Shown here piece after piece: positions 1-7,066 of a stretch of 44,606 nucleotides of DNA. Below the pieces are notes generated by a model. The model saw only the letters and a list, made by a program, of their open reading frames with translations, searched no databases and was not told the origin of the DNA. Position 1 is the stretch's first letter; the number at the start of each line of letters is the position of its first letter. The position numbers and the translations under genes are program-made. The DNA is from Clostridia bacterium (lineage in GTDB: Bacteria > Bacillota > Clostridia > Oscillospirales > Butyricicoccaceae): NCBI GenBank assembly GCA_017455565.1, contig JAFSZV010000005.1, forward strand, positions 1-44,606, in the 5' to 3' direction.

Positions 1-169
1 ACCCACCGTTTAGCCTCATATCCGGTTTCTGTTCGTAGGCTCCTCGGCTTTGCTACGCCGCTTCCTCCCCCGCTGCCATTGCTGACACCGGCTTGCGGTT
101 CGCTACACTTGGCGGTAAATACCCGTGGCGGGACTTTCACTCGCAAGAATCATGCCATGCCCGGCACAC
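1..169 (-). mobile_element. Group II intron, 5' end only (subgroup IIC-like)
   Basis: Read on the minus strand, the segment starts at 169 with GTGTGCCGGGCATGG, the canonical 5' end of bacterial group II introns. It continues with GTGAAAGTCCCG, GGAGGAAGC and ATATGAGGCTA blocks that resemble, in the same order, the 5' domain I of the Oceanobacillus iheyensis IIC intron (compared from memory). The remaining domain I, the reverse transcriptase/maturase gene and domains V-VI lie beyond the left window edge. The exon directly upstream is the aquaporin terminator hairpin plus its T-tract, the preferred target of IIC introns. There is no coding sequence in this stretch; the apparent plus-strand reading frame across it is spurious. 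Confidence 0.85.
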
Positions 170-170
170 T

Positions 171-205
171 AAAAAAGCTCCCCCGGCAAAAATTGCCGGG
201 AGAGC
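171..205 (-). terminator. Rho-independent terminator of the aquaporin gene
   Basis: On the minus strand a 13-bp stem (193-205 with 177-189, one G-T wobble) with an AAA/TTT loop is followed by six T residues (171-176). It lies 17 nt past the aquaporin stop codon. The group II intron begins two bases after the T-tract. Confidence 0.9.
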
Positions 206-222
206 CTGATTGGGATTCTCGA

Positions 223-891
223 TTATTTCGCTTCCTTGCCGCCCAGGAGCTTCCAAAGGATGGCAGCCAGTACGCCACCTGCCAGCGGGCCCACGATAAA
301 GACCCAGACATTGGCCAGTGCGTCGCCGCCCATCAGCAGCGCGGGACCAAAGGAACGGGCGGGGTTAACGCTGGTGCCCGTGAAGAAGATGCCCAGCAAA
401 TGGACCAGGGTCAGCGAGCCGCCGATGACCAAGCCGGCCACCTTGCCGTTTTCGGGCTTGCTGGTGACGCCCAGAATGGCCAGAACGAACACGCAGGTGA
501 GGATGATCTCGATAATCAACGACTTGACAACGCTTCCGTCATACAAGCCGTTGGTGCCCAAACCATAAGAGGTGCCGATGAGCCCGCGGAGCACGGCGGC
601 GCCGGCGGTGGCGCCCAAAAACTGCGCGATCACATAGCCGATGAAATCCGAAACGCTCATGCCGCCGTTGAGCAGAACGCCCAGCGAAACGGCGGGGTTG
701 ATATGGCAACCGGAGATGTTGCCGATGGAATGCGCCATTGCCACGATCACCAGGCCAAAGGCTAGGGCGGTTATCAGATAAGAGGCGTTAGCCTCGGCGG
801 TGCAGCCCGTCACGGCAGCGACGCCGCAGGCAAACAGGACCAGGACGAAGGTGCCGACGAACTCGGCGGCGTACTTCTTCATGTTGCTCAT
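223..891 (-). CDS. aqpZ: Aquaporin (MIP family water channel)
   Basis: This is a 222-residue channel with six predicted membrane helices, the normal bacterial aquaporin length. Both pore half-helices are intact: INPAVSLG in the first half and VNPARSFGP in the second. The AqpZ-like selectivity residues are visible: Phe in ALAFGL of helix 2, His in VHLLGI of helix 5 and Arg in the second NPAR. This fits a water channel rather than a glycerol facilitator, though transport was not tested. The ATG start has AAAGG about 12 nt upstream; an in-frame ATG three codons later has no better site. It has its own promoter and terminator, so it is monocistronic, downstream of an unrelated amidohydrolase gene. 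Confidence 0.93.
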   Translation of the reverse strand: MSNMKKYAAEFVGTFVLVLFACGVAAVTGCTAEANASYLITALAFGLVIVAMAHSIGNISGCHINPAVSLGVLLNGGMSVSDFIGYVIAQFLGATAGAAVLRGLIGTSYGLGTNGLYDGSVVKSLIIEIILTCVFVLAILGVTSKPENGKVAGLVIGGSLTLVHLLGIFFTGTSVNPARSFGPALLMGGDALANVWVFIVGPLAGGVLAAILWKLLGGKEAK

Positions 892-952
892 GGATTAAGA
901 CAACCTTTCTTTTTCATATTTCCGGCAAATGACGCCGGATGGTTCCGGAATT

Positions 953-981
953 ATCATACGCTTTTTTGGCGTTCCCGTCAA
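953..981 (-). promoter_or_regulatory. Sigma-A promoter of the aquaporin gene
   Basis: The -35 TTGACG (976-981) and -10 TATGAT (953-958) are separated by 17 bp. The leader between them and the ATG holds a TTCCGG...CCGGAA inverted repeat of unknown meaning. Confidence 0.8.
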
Positions 982-999
982 GTGCGGAATGAATCGGCG

Positions 1000-2595
1000 T
1001 CAGGCGCGCCAGACCTCTTTTCCGGCAATATAGGTGCGCACGGGCCGAACTTTGCCGATCTCAAAAGGCGGAACGGTGAAAATATCCCGGTCCAGCACGG
1101 CGAAGCTGGCCTCAAATCCCGGCGCAAGCTGTCCCAGCCGGGCAAAGCCGCTGACGGCGGCGCTTTCGCGGGTATAAAGCGCCACTGCGGTCTCCACGTC
1201 GATGGCCTGCTGCGCGCCGCAGGGCGTCCCGTCGTAAGCGGTGCGGGTGACGGCGGCCTGAATGGTGTGGAAGGGGTCGGTGGGCTCGTCCCAGGCATTG
1301 GCGGGGGCGTCGGTGGACAGGGCCACGGTCACGCCCCGTTCCAGCATCGTCCGAATGGGATAGGCCCTTTGCGTCCGGGGCAAGCCGTAGTTTTTCAGAT
1401 AGCTCTCGATCTCGGAAAAGAAGAACAGAGGCTGGGTAGCAACGGCAATGCCTTTTTCCGCCATCAGGCCGATGATCTCGCTTTCGGGCTCGGTAACGTG
1501 CTCGATGCGGGCGTGGGGCGCGGCGGTGCGCATCCAGTTATTCTCTTGGGCGACGCGGCTGACGATGCGGCGGATAGCCCGGGCGCCCATGGAATGGACG
1601 GCAAGTTGGCAGGCATTTGCCTTACAAAAGTCCACCGCTGTGTCCAGAAGCGCGTCGGAGGATACCGAAAGACCGCAGTCCTCCGTGCCCAGATAGGGTT
1701 CTTTGATCCACGCCGTATGGCCCGAGATGCTTCCGTCGCTCATCAGCTTGAGGCCCGCCGCCCGCACCCGGGCTGCGGGATCGGTCATCTCCCCCGTCAG
1801 GCGGAACGTGGGATCTTTCCAGTAATACTCCCAGAAATAATACAAAGCCGCCCGCTGAGCAAAGCCCCGTCTTTCGGCCTCCTTATAGAGCCGCCACACG
1901 TCGGCACCGTCGGCACCCATGTCGGTGACAGCCACCACGCCCTCGGCGGCCAGCAGCTCGCCCAGGCGGAGCAGTTCGGTCACGTTGTCCTCCAGCTTCA
2001 TCCGGGGAACAAAGCGGTCGACCAGATTCTTCGCGGTCTCATAGAGGATGCCGTTGGGCGTCCCGTCGGGTTCGCGTCCGATGGCGCCGCCGTCTGGATC
2101 GGGGGTCTCCGCCGTGATGCCGCAGAGGTTCAGCAGCGCGGTGTTGCACATGGCCACGTGCTCGCAGTTGCGGATGATATAAACCGGCACGTCGGCGGCG
2201 CCCCGGTCCAGATCGTGGCGGTCGGGCAGTCGGCGCTCTTTCAGCTTGCCGTCGTCCAAGCCCCAGCCCCGCACCCACTGCTCCGGCCCCTTCAGCGCGC
2301 GGCGACGCGCCACCTGCACCACGATGTCCTCGATGGAATGGACGTGGGGCGGCAGGCAGGTAATATAAGTCTTCATCTCCGCCGTCATGGCGGGATGGAT
2401 GTGGCTGTCGATCAGACCGGGGATCACGGCTTTTCTCGAAAGGTCGGTCACCGGCTCCTCCGGCCCGGCTCCTGCCAGGACCGCTTCCGTGCTTCCCAAA
2501 GCGGTCACAGTGTCGTCCTCCACGGTGAAGGCCTCCGCCCAGGGCCGCTTTGGGTCGGCGGTAAAGATCTTTCCGTTGATGAAATGATGGCGCAT
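1000..2595 (-). CDS. YtcJ-like metal-dependent amidohydrolase (amidohydrolase family 3)
   Basis: This 531-residue protein of the YtcJ/N-substituted formamide deformylase type hydrolyses an amide-like bond that the sequence does not identify. Visible features are the HxH metal motif in DSHIHP near residue 60, the DGS motif in LKLMSDGSISG, the HSMGARA and IEHVTEPE histidines, the late metal Asp in STDAPA and the typical C-terminal beta sandwich (ASFAVLDRDIF). The start is the ATG at 2595 behind GGAAAGGA. The frame stays open to 2697, but that stretch contains the promoter and the glyA terminator. A second family member lies at 5367-6995, so there are two divergent paralogues within 5 kb. No signal peptide is seen, so it is probably cytosolic. 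Confidence 0.88.
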   Translation of the reverse strand: MRHHFINGKIFTADPKRPWAEAFTVEDDTVTALGSTEAVLAGAGPEEPVTDLSRKAVIPGLIDSHIHPAMTAEMKTYITCLPPHVHSIEDIVVQVARRRALKGPEQWVRGWGLDDGKLKERRLPDRHDLDRGAADVPVYIIRNCEHVAMCNTALLNLCGITAETPDPDGGAIGREPDGTPNGILYETAKNLVDRFVPRMKLEDNVTELLRLGELLAAEGVVAVTDMGADGADVWRLYKEAERRGFAQRAALYYFWEYYWKDPTFRLTGEMTDPAARVRAAGLKLMSDGSISGHTAWIKEPYLGTEDCGLSVSSDALLDTAVDFCKANACQLAVHSMGARAIRRIVSRVAQENNWMRTAAPHARIEHVTEPESEIIGLMAEKGIAVATQPLFFFSEIESYLKNYGLPRTQRAYPIRTMLERGVTVALSTDAPANAWDEPTDPFHTIQAAVTRTAYDGTPCGAQQAIDVETAVALYTRESAAVSGFARLGQLAPGFEASFAVLDRDIFTVPPFEIGKVRPVRTYIAGKEVWRA

Positions 2596-2635
2596 AAAGG
2601 TTCCTTTCCCTGACGTGTGAAATCCTGTTTTTCCC

Positions 2636-2664
2636 ATTTTATCCTGATTTTTCCGAAAAAACAA
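2636..2664 (-). promoter_or_regulatory. Sigma-A promoter of the 1000-2595 amidohydrolase
   Basis: TTGTTT (2659-2664) and TAAAAT (2636-2641) are separated by 17 bp, just downstream of the glyA terminator. This marks separate transcription of the amidohydrolase gene. Confidence 0.7.
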
Positions 2665-2673
2665 CCCCAAAAT

Positions 2674-2700
2674 AAAAAAACCGACGGCAGATGCCATCGG
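2674..2700 (-). terminator. Terminator of glyA
   Basis: A 9-bp stem (2692-2700 with 2681-2689) is followed by seven T residues on the minus strand, 12 nt past the glyA stop codon. Confidence 0.88.
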
Positions 2701-2711
2701 TGAGAGCCGTA

Positions 2712-3890
2712 TTACTGTTTTGCGCGCATGCCCTGAATGATCCGGTCGATCTCGTGGGCCACGCGGATAAAGTCCGCTTCCTTATATCCCTTCGTCGTCA
2801 TGGCAGGCGTGCCGATGCGGATGCCCGAGGTCTGGGCGGGCGAGCGGGTCTCGCTGGGCACGCAGTTTTTATTGAGCGTGATGCCGTTTCTGTCCAGCTC
2901 CTCCTGAACGGCCTTGCCGGTCAGTCCGGTGTCGGTGAGGTCCAGCAGGAAAAGATGGTTGTCCGTCCCGCCGGTGACCACCTGATAGCCCATTTCCATA
3001 AAGGCGCCGCACATGGCGGCGGCATTTTTCACCACCTGGCGGATATAATCCCGGAAAGCCTCGGTGCAGGCCTCCTCCGCCGCCACGGCCTTGCCCGCGA
3101 TCACATGCTGCAGCGGGCCGCCCTGCGTACCGGGGAACACGGCGCTATCGATCTTTTTCGCCAGCTCGGGCCTGCAAAAGATCAGGCCGCCCCGGGGCCC
3201 TCGAAGGGTTTTGTGGGTGGTGGTGGTAATGACGTCGGCCAGGCCGAAGGGCGAGGGATGCTCCCCTGCCGCCACCAGACCGGCGATGTGAGCCATATCC
3301 ACCATAAAATACGCGCCCACCTCCCGGGCGATCTCCGCGAAGGCTGCGAAATCAATCCGCCGGCTATAGGCCGAGGCGCCCGCCAAAAGCAGCTTCGGGC
3401 GGCATTCCAGCGCCTTTTTCCTCACGTCGTCCAAATCGATGAAGCCCTCGGCGTTGACGTCGTAAAAATGCATGTCATAGAGCTTGCCGCTGATATTCAC
3501 CGGCGAGCCGTGGGTCAGATGTCCGCCGTTGTTCAGGTTCATGGCAAGGACGGCGTCGCCGGGATTCAGAAGGCTCATATAGGCGGCGATGTTGGCTGAA
3601 GATCCGCTGTGGGGCTGAACATTGACATGATAGTCGGTGGAAAAAACCTTGCGCCACATGTCGCAGCAGTATTCCTCCAGTTCGTCCACATGTTCGCATC
3701 CGCCGTAATACCGGCCCTTGTTGCCGGAAGAGCGCACAGTGGGATAACCCTCGGAATACTTGTTGGTGAGACAGGAGCCCACGGCACGCAGCACGTCGGG
3801 ACTGACAAAATTCTCACTGGCGATCAATTCGATGTTATGATTCTGGCGTTCCTGCTCTTTTTCAATAATCTCAAAAACTTTGGAAGGCAT
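2712..3890 (-). CDS. glyA: Serine hydroxymethyltransferase
   Basis: GlyA interconverts serine plus tetrahydrofolate and glycine plus 5,10-methylene-THF with PLP in the cytosol. Family landmarks: [12 protein letters not shown] at the N-terminus, [30 protein letters not shown], the PLP lysine in [14 protein letters not shown] and [10 protein letters not shown] near the C-terminus. The chosen ATG follows AAGGGGTG by 6 nt; an in-frame ATG 21 nt upstream would place that site inside the gene. At 392 residues it is about 20 shorter than typical GlyA, and it carries a short insertion (TVRSSGNK) in the otherwise conserved GYPxxRYYGGCE motif. It has its own promoter and terminator. The riboswitch-driven folate transporter at 16947 serves the same cofactor. 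Confidence 0.96.
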   Translation of the reverse strand: MPSKVFEIIEKEQERQNHNIELIASENFVSPDVLRAVGSCLTNKYSEGYPTVRSSGNKGRYYGGCEHVDELEEYCCDMWRKVFSTDYHVNVQPHSGSSANIAAYMSLLNPGDAVLAMNLNNGGHLTHGSPVNISGKLYDMHFYDVNAEGFIDLDDVRKKALECRPKLLLAGASAYSRRIDFAAFAEIAREVGAYFMVDMAHIAGLVAAGEHPSPFGLADVITTTTHKTLRGPRGGLIFCRPELAKKIDSAVFPGTQGGPLQHVIAGKAVAAEEACTEAFRDYIRQVVKNAAAMCGAFMEMGYQVVTGGTDNHLFLLDLTDTGLTGKAVQEELDRNGITLNKNCVPSETRSPAQTSGIRIGTPAMTTKGYKEADFIRVAHEIDRIIQGMRAKQ

Positions 3891-3911
3891 TGGCGGCACC
3901 CCTTTTTTCAT

Positions 3912-4157
3912 CTGTTCCGTTGCCGGGAAAAACTGGATTCATTGTACCATGGCAAAAAAAGGATTGCAACCCGCCCATCCCGAAATGTTCCACGAATTTT
4001 CCGGGCCCGGGTCAAAGATTTTCGGTGCGCTCTGCACAGCGCGGTTTCCGCGCCGCCTTTTTCGTACAGATTTTCACTTTTTGATTTCTTCCTGTCAAAG
4101 ACCCTCGGATTTCCGTTCTGATCTCCCCGGCCCATCATCCTCGGCGTCCCGTCAGCA
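3912..4157. other. glyA upstream region; no gene seen
   Basis: Besides the glyA promoter I see no convincing open frame. The part between about 3990 and 4157 has no recognisable site and borders the transposase remnant. Confidence 0.6.
3941..3969 (-). promoter_or_regulatory. Sigma-A promoter of glyA
   Basis: TTGCAA (3964-3969), a 17-bp spacer and TACAAT (3941-3946). I see no purine or glycine riboswitch between it and the start codon. Confidence 0.78.
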
Positions 4158-4620
4158 TTAGCGGCCTGGCTGCTGCCGATCGGAATGACTCATGTAGGCC
4201 TTATACGGCTTTCCCTGGGCCCGTTTCTTATCCATGTACTGGTAGATCGGCTCGTCGAGGGAAGAGTTCTGAAGAATTACAGACATGACCAGGAAGAGCG
4301 TTTTCCGCAGCTTTGCGGATCCGCGCTTGGAGATGCTGCGGCTTTGGACGTTGATCTGACCGGACTGGTACGGAGGGGCGTCAATGCCCGTGAAGGCTAC
4401 GAGCGCAGGCTTGGAATGAAAGCGGCGCACATCGCCGATCTCAGCCATGAGCTGAGGGCCAAGAGAAGCCCCGACGCCGTGCATCTGCATAACAACAGGA
4501 TATTCGGGCACGGCAGTCGCCAAGTCCTGCATCTGGTTTTTCAAAGCAGCCAACGCTGCGGACGATACCTGAAGCTGGGCGACTGCCTGCTGGATTTTGA
4601 GGGAGTAACGTCTTTTGGAA
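4158..4620 (-). pseudogene. IS110-family transposase remnant (C-terminal domain)
   Basis: The frame encodes the Transposase_20 (IS116/IS110/IS902) domain: MHGVGASLGPQLMAEIG, ALVAFTGID, SGQ and the serine-bearing SKRGSAKLRK. IS110 transposases are usually 330-400 residues with an N-terminal DEDD nuclease domain. Here only about 150 residues remain: the frame reads back upstream only to a stop near 4670, with recognisable sequence beginning near 4620, and the DEDD half is absent. The C-terminus stops at SDRQQPGR, where the family normally continues into a longer helical tail, so both ends are lost. No intact start codon with a ribosome binding site is seen. It lies in the scarred tract beside tRNA-Leu. 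Confidence 0.85.
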
Positions 4621-4780
4621 GTTAAGGGAAGATAAAGGAAGCGAAAAACGGCTCAGGAGGTCGAAAACAGGCTCGAAAATCCAGTCATATCAACAAGAAT
4701 CGGCTCTTGCCTTCATTTTTGGATCCGGTGCGGAATTTTTCCGCGAAAAAAGCCGAAAAACCGGGATTCAGCGATTATTT

Positions 4781-4813
4781 GGAGGTCGATTGGAGGTCGG
4801 TCGGAGGTCGATT
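4781..4813 (+). repeat. Three tandem GGAGGTCG repeats, 11-bp period
   Basis: GGAGGTCG occurs at 4781, 4792 and 4803, exactly 11 bp apart. A related pair, GGAGGCC, lies on the other side of the tRNA at 5087 and 5099. Short tandem direct repeats flanking a tRNA resemble the arm-type binding sites of tyrosine integrases; that role is inferred. Confidence 0.65.
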
Positions 4814-4895
4814 CTGTCAAAAACACCCCAGCAAAACTACATAGCATGCGCGTTCATCTGCCATCGACAATCGATGCACTTGCACTACTCTCGGG

Positions 4896-4949
4896 AAAGA
4901 ACAAAGAAAGTCCCGAAAACCCAGTAAAATCAAGGCTTTCGGGACTTTC
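4896..4949 (-). terminator. Terminator of tRNA-Leu
   Basis: A perfect 13-bp stem (4937-4949 with 4906-4918) follows the CCA end after 3 nt. It has an 18-nt loop and is followed by TTTGTTCTTT on the minus strand. Confidence 0.75.
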
Positions 4950-4952
4950 AGA

Positions 4953-5039
4953 TGGTGCCGGTGGCGGGGGTCGAACCCGCACGTCCTTGCGGACACGGGA
5001 TTTTGAGTCCCGGGCGTCTGCCAATTCCACCACACCGGC
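4953..5039 (-). tRNA. tRNA-Leu, anticodon CAA, CCA encoded
   Basis: The acceptor arms GCCGGTG (5033-5039) and CACCGGC (4957-4963) pair fully. An A discriminator and an encoded CCA follow. The anticodon stem GGGA/TCCC encloses the loop CTCAAAA, giving anticodon CAA, which reads UUG. A long variable arm (GTCCGCAAGGAC) and the T arm GCGGGTTCGACCCCCGC are present, as expected for a class II leucine tRNA. No good promoter lies in the 150 nt directly upstream; the best one lies beyond a duplicated half gene at 5248-5276. Confidence 0.97.
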
Positions 5040-5085
5040 AAATGTTTGCCAGGGTAAAAGGTGCTTTCGGATCTTTTACGGAATT

Positions 5086-5109
5086 TGGAGGCCAAAATGG
5101 AGGCCAAAA
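5086..5109 (+). repeat. Two tandem TGGAGGCCAAAA repeats
   Basis: Two exact 12-bp copies (5086-5097, 5098-5109) lie between the intact and half tRNA genes. They resemble the GGAGGTCG repeats at 4781-4810 and are a candidate for remains of an integrase arm site. Confidence 0.65.
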
Positions 5110-5133
5110 CCGAAAATCAGGGATTTTTCATTT

Positions 5134-5161
5134 TGGAAAACCCTTGTACCACAAGGGTTTC
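5134..5161. repeat. Inverted repeat between the tRNA copies
   Basis: GGAAAACCCTTGT and ACAAGGGTTTCC form a 12-bp stem with one bulge around a 3-nt loop. It may be a relic terminator or recombinase site of the lost element. If the tRNA is transcribed from 5248-5276, this hairpin lies in the primary transcript. Confidence 0.6.
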
Positions 5162-5190
5162 CGGGTTTTGAACGGTGTGAGGCGTGAGAC

Positions 5191-5231
5191 ATTTTGAGTC
5201 CCGGGCGTCTGCCAATTCCACCACACCGGCA
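5191..5231 (-). pseudogene. Displaced 5' half of tRNA-Leu (att-site duplication)
   Basis: These 41 nt are identical to 5000-5040, the 5' half of the intact tRNA gene from the acceptor stem through the anticodon loop. Homology stops abruptly just past the anticodon loop. The copies are direct repeats 191 bp apart, the pattern left when an element integrates within a tRNA gene. The half copy still sits correctly behind a strong promoter, so it probably marks the original 5' end of the locus. Confidence 0.85.
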
Positions 5232-5247
5232 CATATTCAGCCCTTAT

Positions 5248-5276
5248 AGTATAACGGATATTCCGCAAAAAAACAA
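5248..5276 (-). promoter_or_regulatory. Sigma-A promoter upstream of the half tRNA-Leu
   Basis: TTGTTT (5271-5276), 17 bp, TATACT (5248-5253). Transcription would cross the half tRNA and about 150 nt of remnant before reaching the intact tRNA-Leu. Confidence 0.78.
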
Positions 5277-5299
5277 GCCCTAATTTTTTGCCCTGTAAA

Positions 5300-5328
5300 T
5301 TGACGAAACAGTCGAAACAGCGTATACT
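5300..5328 (+). promoter_or_regulatory. Sigma-A promoter of the 5367-6995 amidohydrolase
   Basis: TTGACG (5300-5305), 17 bp, TATACT (5323-5328), 38 nt before the start codon. It is divergent from the tRNA promoter. Confidence 0.85.
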
Positions 5329-5366
5329 GAAACCATCGGATCTGTTTTTCAAAAGGAGGGTTTGTC

Positions 5367-6995
5367 ATGCGCCGTGCCGCGTTTATCAACGGAAAGATCT
5401 ATGTTCAGCGAAACGTCTTCGTCTCGGCTCTTTTGGCCGAGGACGGCCGCATCACCCAGGTCGGCAACGACCGGGATGTCCTGGCCGCCGCGGGCGAAAA
5501 CGCCGAAGTCGTGGACTGCGGCGGGAAAACCGTTATTCCCGGCCTCAACGACAGCCATATGCACCTTTTGACGACGGGCCGCGCTATGGAGCGGGCGGAC
5601 ATCACCGGCTGCCGCTCGGTGGACGAGCTGGTGGAACGGGTGCGCGCCTTTGCCGCCGCCCATCCCGAGGCCACCGCGGGCGGCATCCACAGCTCTGGGT
5701 GGAACCAGGATCTGTTTACCGTGGGCGAAAAGCGGCTCCCCACCCGGTGGGATCTGGACCGGATCTCCACCGAATATCCCATCGCGCTGGAGCGTGTCTG
5801 CGGCCATGTGCTGACCGCCAACAGCAAAGTCATCGAGCTTTTGGGCCTTCACCGGGGCTCGCCTCAGTTTGCCGGCGGCACCTACGAGACCGACGAAAGC
5901 GGCGAACCAAACGGCGTCTTCACCGAGAACGGCTGCGGCCCCGTTTACTGCCTCTTTCCGCCTCCCGACGAGGCCGATTGCCGCCGGATGTTCCTGCGGG
6001 CGGCAAAATACGCCGTTGCCCACGGGATCACCTCGGTCCAGTCCAACGACGCGGGCTCTTCCGTTATGCCCCGGGAGCGGTTTTTCGCCATGACCGACGA
6101 CATTTACGCCAAGGACGAATGCCCGCTGCGCTACCGGCACCAGATCTGCGTCTCATCGCCGGAGGATTTGGAGGCGCTTGCGAAACAGGGTTTCTTTGAT
6201 CCTGCCCGCTATCGGGATCCCGGCCGACTGGCACCCGGCCCGCTGAAGCTCTTTAAGGACGGCTCACTGGGCGGGCGCACCGCCGCCATGCGGCAGGGAT
6301 ATCTGGACGACCCGGGCAATTACGGCATCGAGGCCCTTACGCAGGACCAGCTCGACGCGCTTTGCCGCGCCGCCGATAAGCTGGGCATCCAGGTGGTCAC
6401 CCACGTCATCGGAGACAAGGCCATCGAGGATACCGTGGCGGCCTATGAGCGCGTGTTCCGCAGCGGGAAGAATCCCCTGCGGCACGGTCTGATCCATTGC
6501 CAGATCACCGATCTTCCCTTGTTGGAACGCATTGCTCGGGATCACATTCCCGTCTTTTATCAGCCCATTTTTCTGGATTACGACATGCACGCCGTTATCA
6601 GCCGCTGCGGCGAGGCGCTGGCCTCCACCTCCTATGCCTTCCATACCCTGCCCGCGCTGGGCGGGGCGGTGGCTTACGGCACCGATTCACCCGTGGAAGA
6701 CTGCAACCCCTTCCCCAACCTCTGCGCCGCCGTGACCCGCAAGGACAAAAACGGCTGGCCCGAGGACGGCTTCTTTCCCGCCGAGCGGGTGGACGTGTTC
6801 GATGCCGTGGATGCCTATACCGCGGGCTCGGCCTTTGTAGAATTCCGCGAAAAGGACAAAGGCCGCCTCCTGCCCGGCTATCTGGCCGATCTGGTGGTGC
6901 TGGACACCGATATTTTCACCTGCGATCCCATGGACATCGGCCGCATCCTGCCGGTAATGACGGTGATCGGCGGCGAGGTCGTCTATAGCAGATGA
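5367..6995 (+). CDS. YtcJ-like metal-dependent amidohydrolase (amidohydrolase family 3)
   Basis: This is a 542-residue amidohydrolase of the YtcJ type. It has NGKIYVQ at the N-terminus, the HxH pair in NDSHMHL near residue 65, LKLFKDGSLGGRTAAM in the middle, the metal or substrate histidines in HVIGDKAIED and IHCQITD, the Asp in YGTDSPVEDCNPFPN and a C-terminal beta-sandwich strand (ADLVVLDTDIF). Its start follows AAAAGGAGGG by 6 nt and it has its own promoter and terminator. It shares architecture with the protein at 1000-2595 but is clearly diverged. It is on the opposite strand with the glyA/tRNA region between them, so it is an old paralogue or separate acquisition rather than a recent tandem copy. 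The substrate is unknown. Confidence 0.9.
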   Translation: MRRAAFINGKIYVQRNVFVSALLAEDGRITQVGNDRDVLAAAGENAEVVDCGGKTVIPGLNDSHMHLLTTGRAMERADITGCRSVDELVERVRAFAAAHPEATAGGIHSSGWNQDLFTVGEKRLPTRWDLDRISTEYPIALERVCGHVLTANSKVIELLGLHRGSPQFAGGTYETDESGEPNGVFTENGCGPVYCLFPPPDEADCRRMFLRAAKYAVAHGITSVQSNDAGSSVMPRERFFAMTDDIYAKDECPLRYRHQICVSSPEDLEALAKQGFFDPARYRDPGRLAPGPLKLFKDGSLGGRTAAMRQGYLDDPGNYGIEALTQDQLDALCRAADKLGIQVVTHVIGDKAIEDTVAAYERVFRSGKNPLRHGLIHCQITDLPLLERIARDHIPVFYQPIFLDYDMHAVISRCGEALASTSYAFHTLPALGGAVAYGTDSPVEDCNPFPNLCAAVTRKDKNGWPEDGFFPAERVDVFDAVDAYTAGSAFVEFREKDKGRLLPGYLADLVVLDTDIFTCDPMDIGRILPVMTVIGGEVVYSR

Positions 6996-7010
6996 CCCGC
7001 TCTTCCCGCC

Positions 7011-7046
7011 AAAAAGCGCCCCCTTCTGAAAAAGAGGGCGCTTTTT
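7011..7046. terminator. Bidirectional terminator between convergent genes
   Basis: AAAAAGCGCCC (7011-7021) pairs with GGGCGCTTTTT (7036-7046). There are T-tracts in both directions, so it can serve the plus-strand amidohydrolase and the minus-strand SLH protein gene. Confidence 0.9.
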
Positions 7047-7066
7047 GCGCGGCGGGAAACACCGCC

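Larger units (their letters stand above)
4621..4952. other. Eroded integration tract left of tRNA-Leu; no gene seen
   Basis: I find no credible coding sequence here. Visible elements are a small GCGGAA/TTCCGC hairpin (4730-4744), the GGAGGTCG triple repeat (4781-4810) and the tRNA terminator (4896-4949). A reading frame at 4846-5187 is the familiar false translation of a tRNA-Leu gene. Confidence 0.6.

Noticed and set aside
4846..5187. Open frame translating as GGRTRTSLRTRDFESRA and similar
   Set aside because: This is the well-known false protein made by translating tRNA-Leu on the antisense strand; the tRNA fold is unambiguous.
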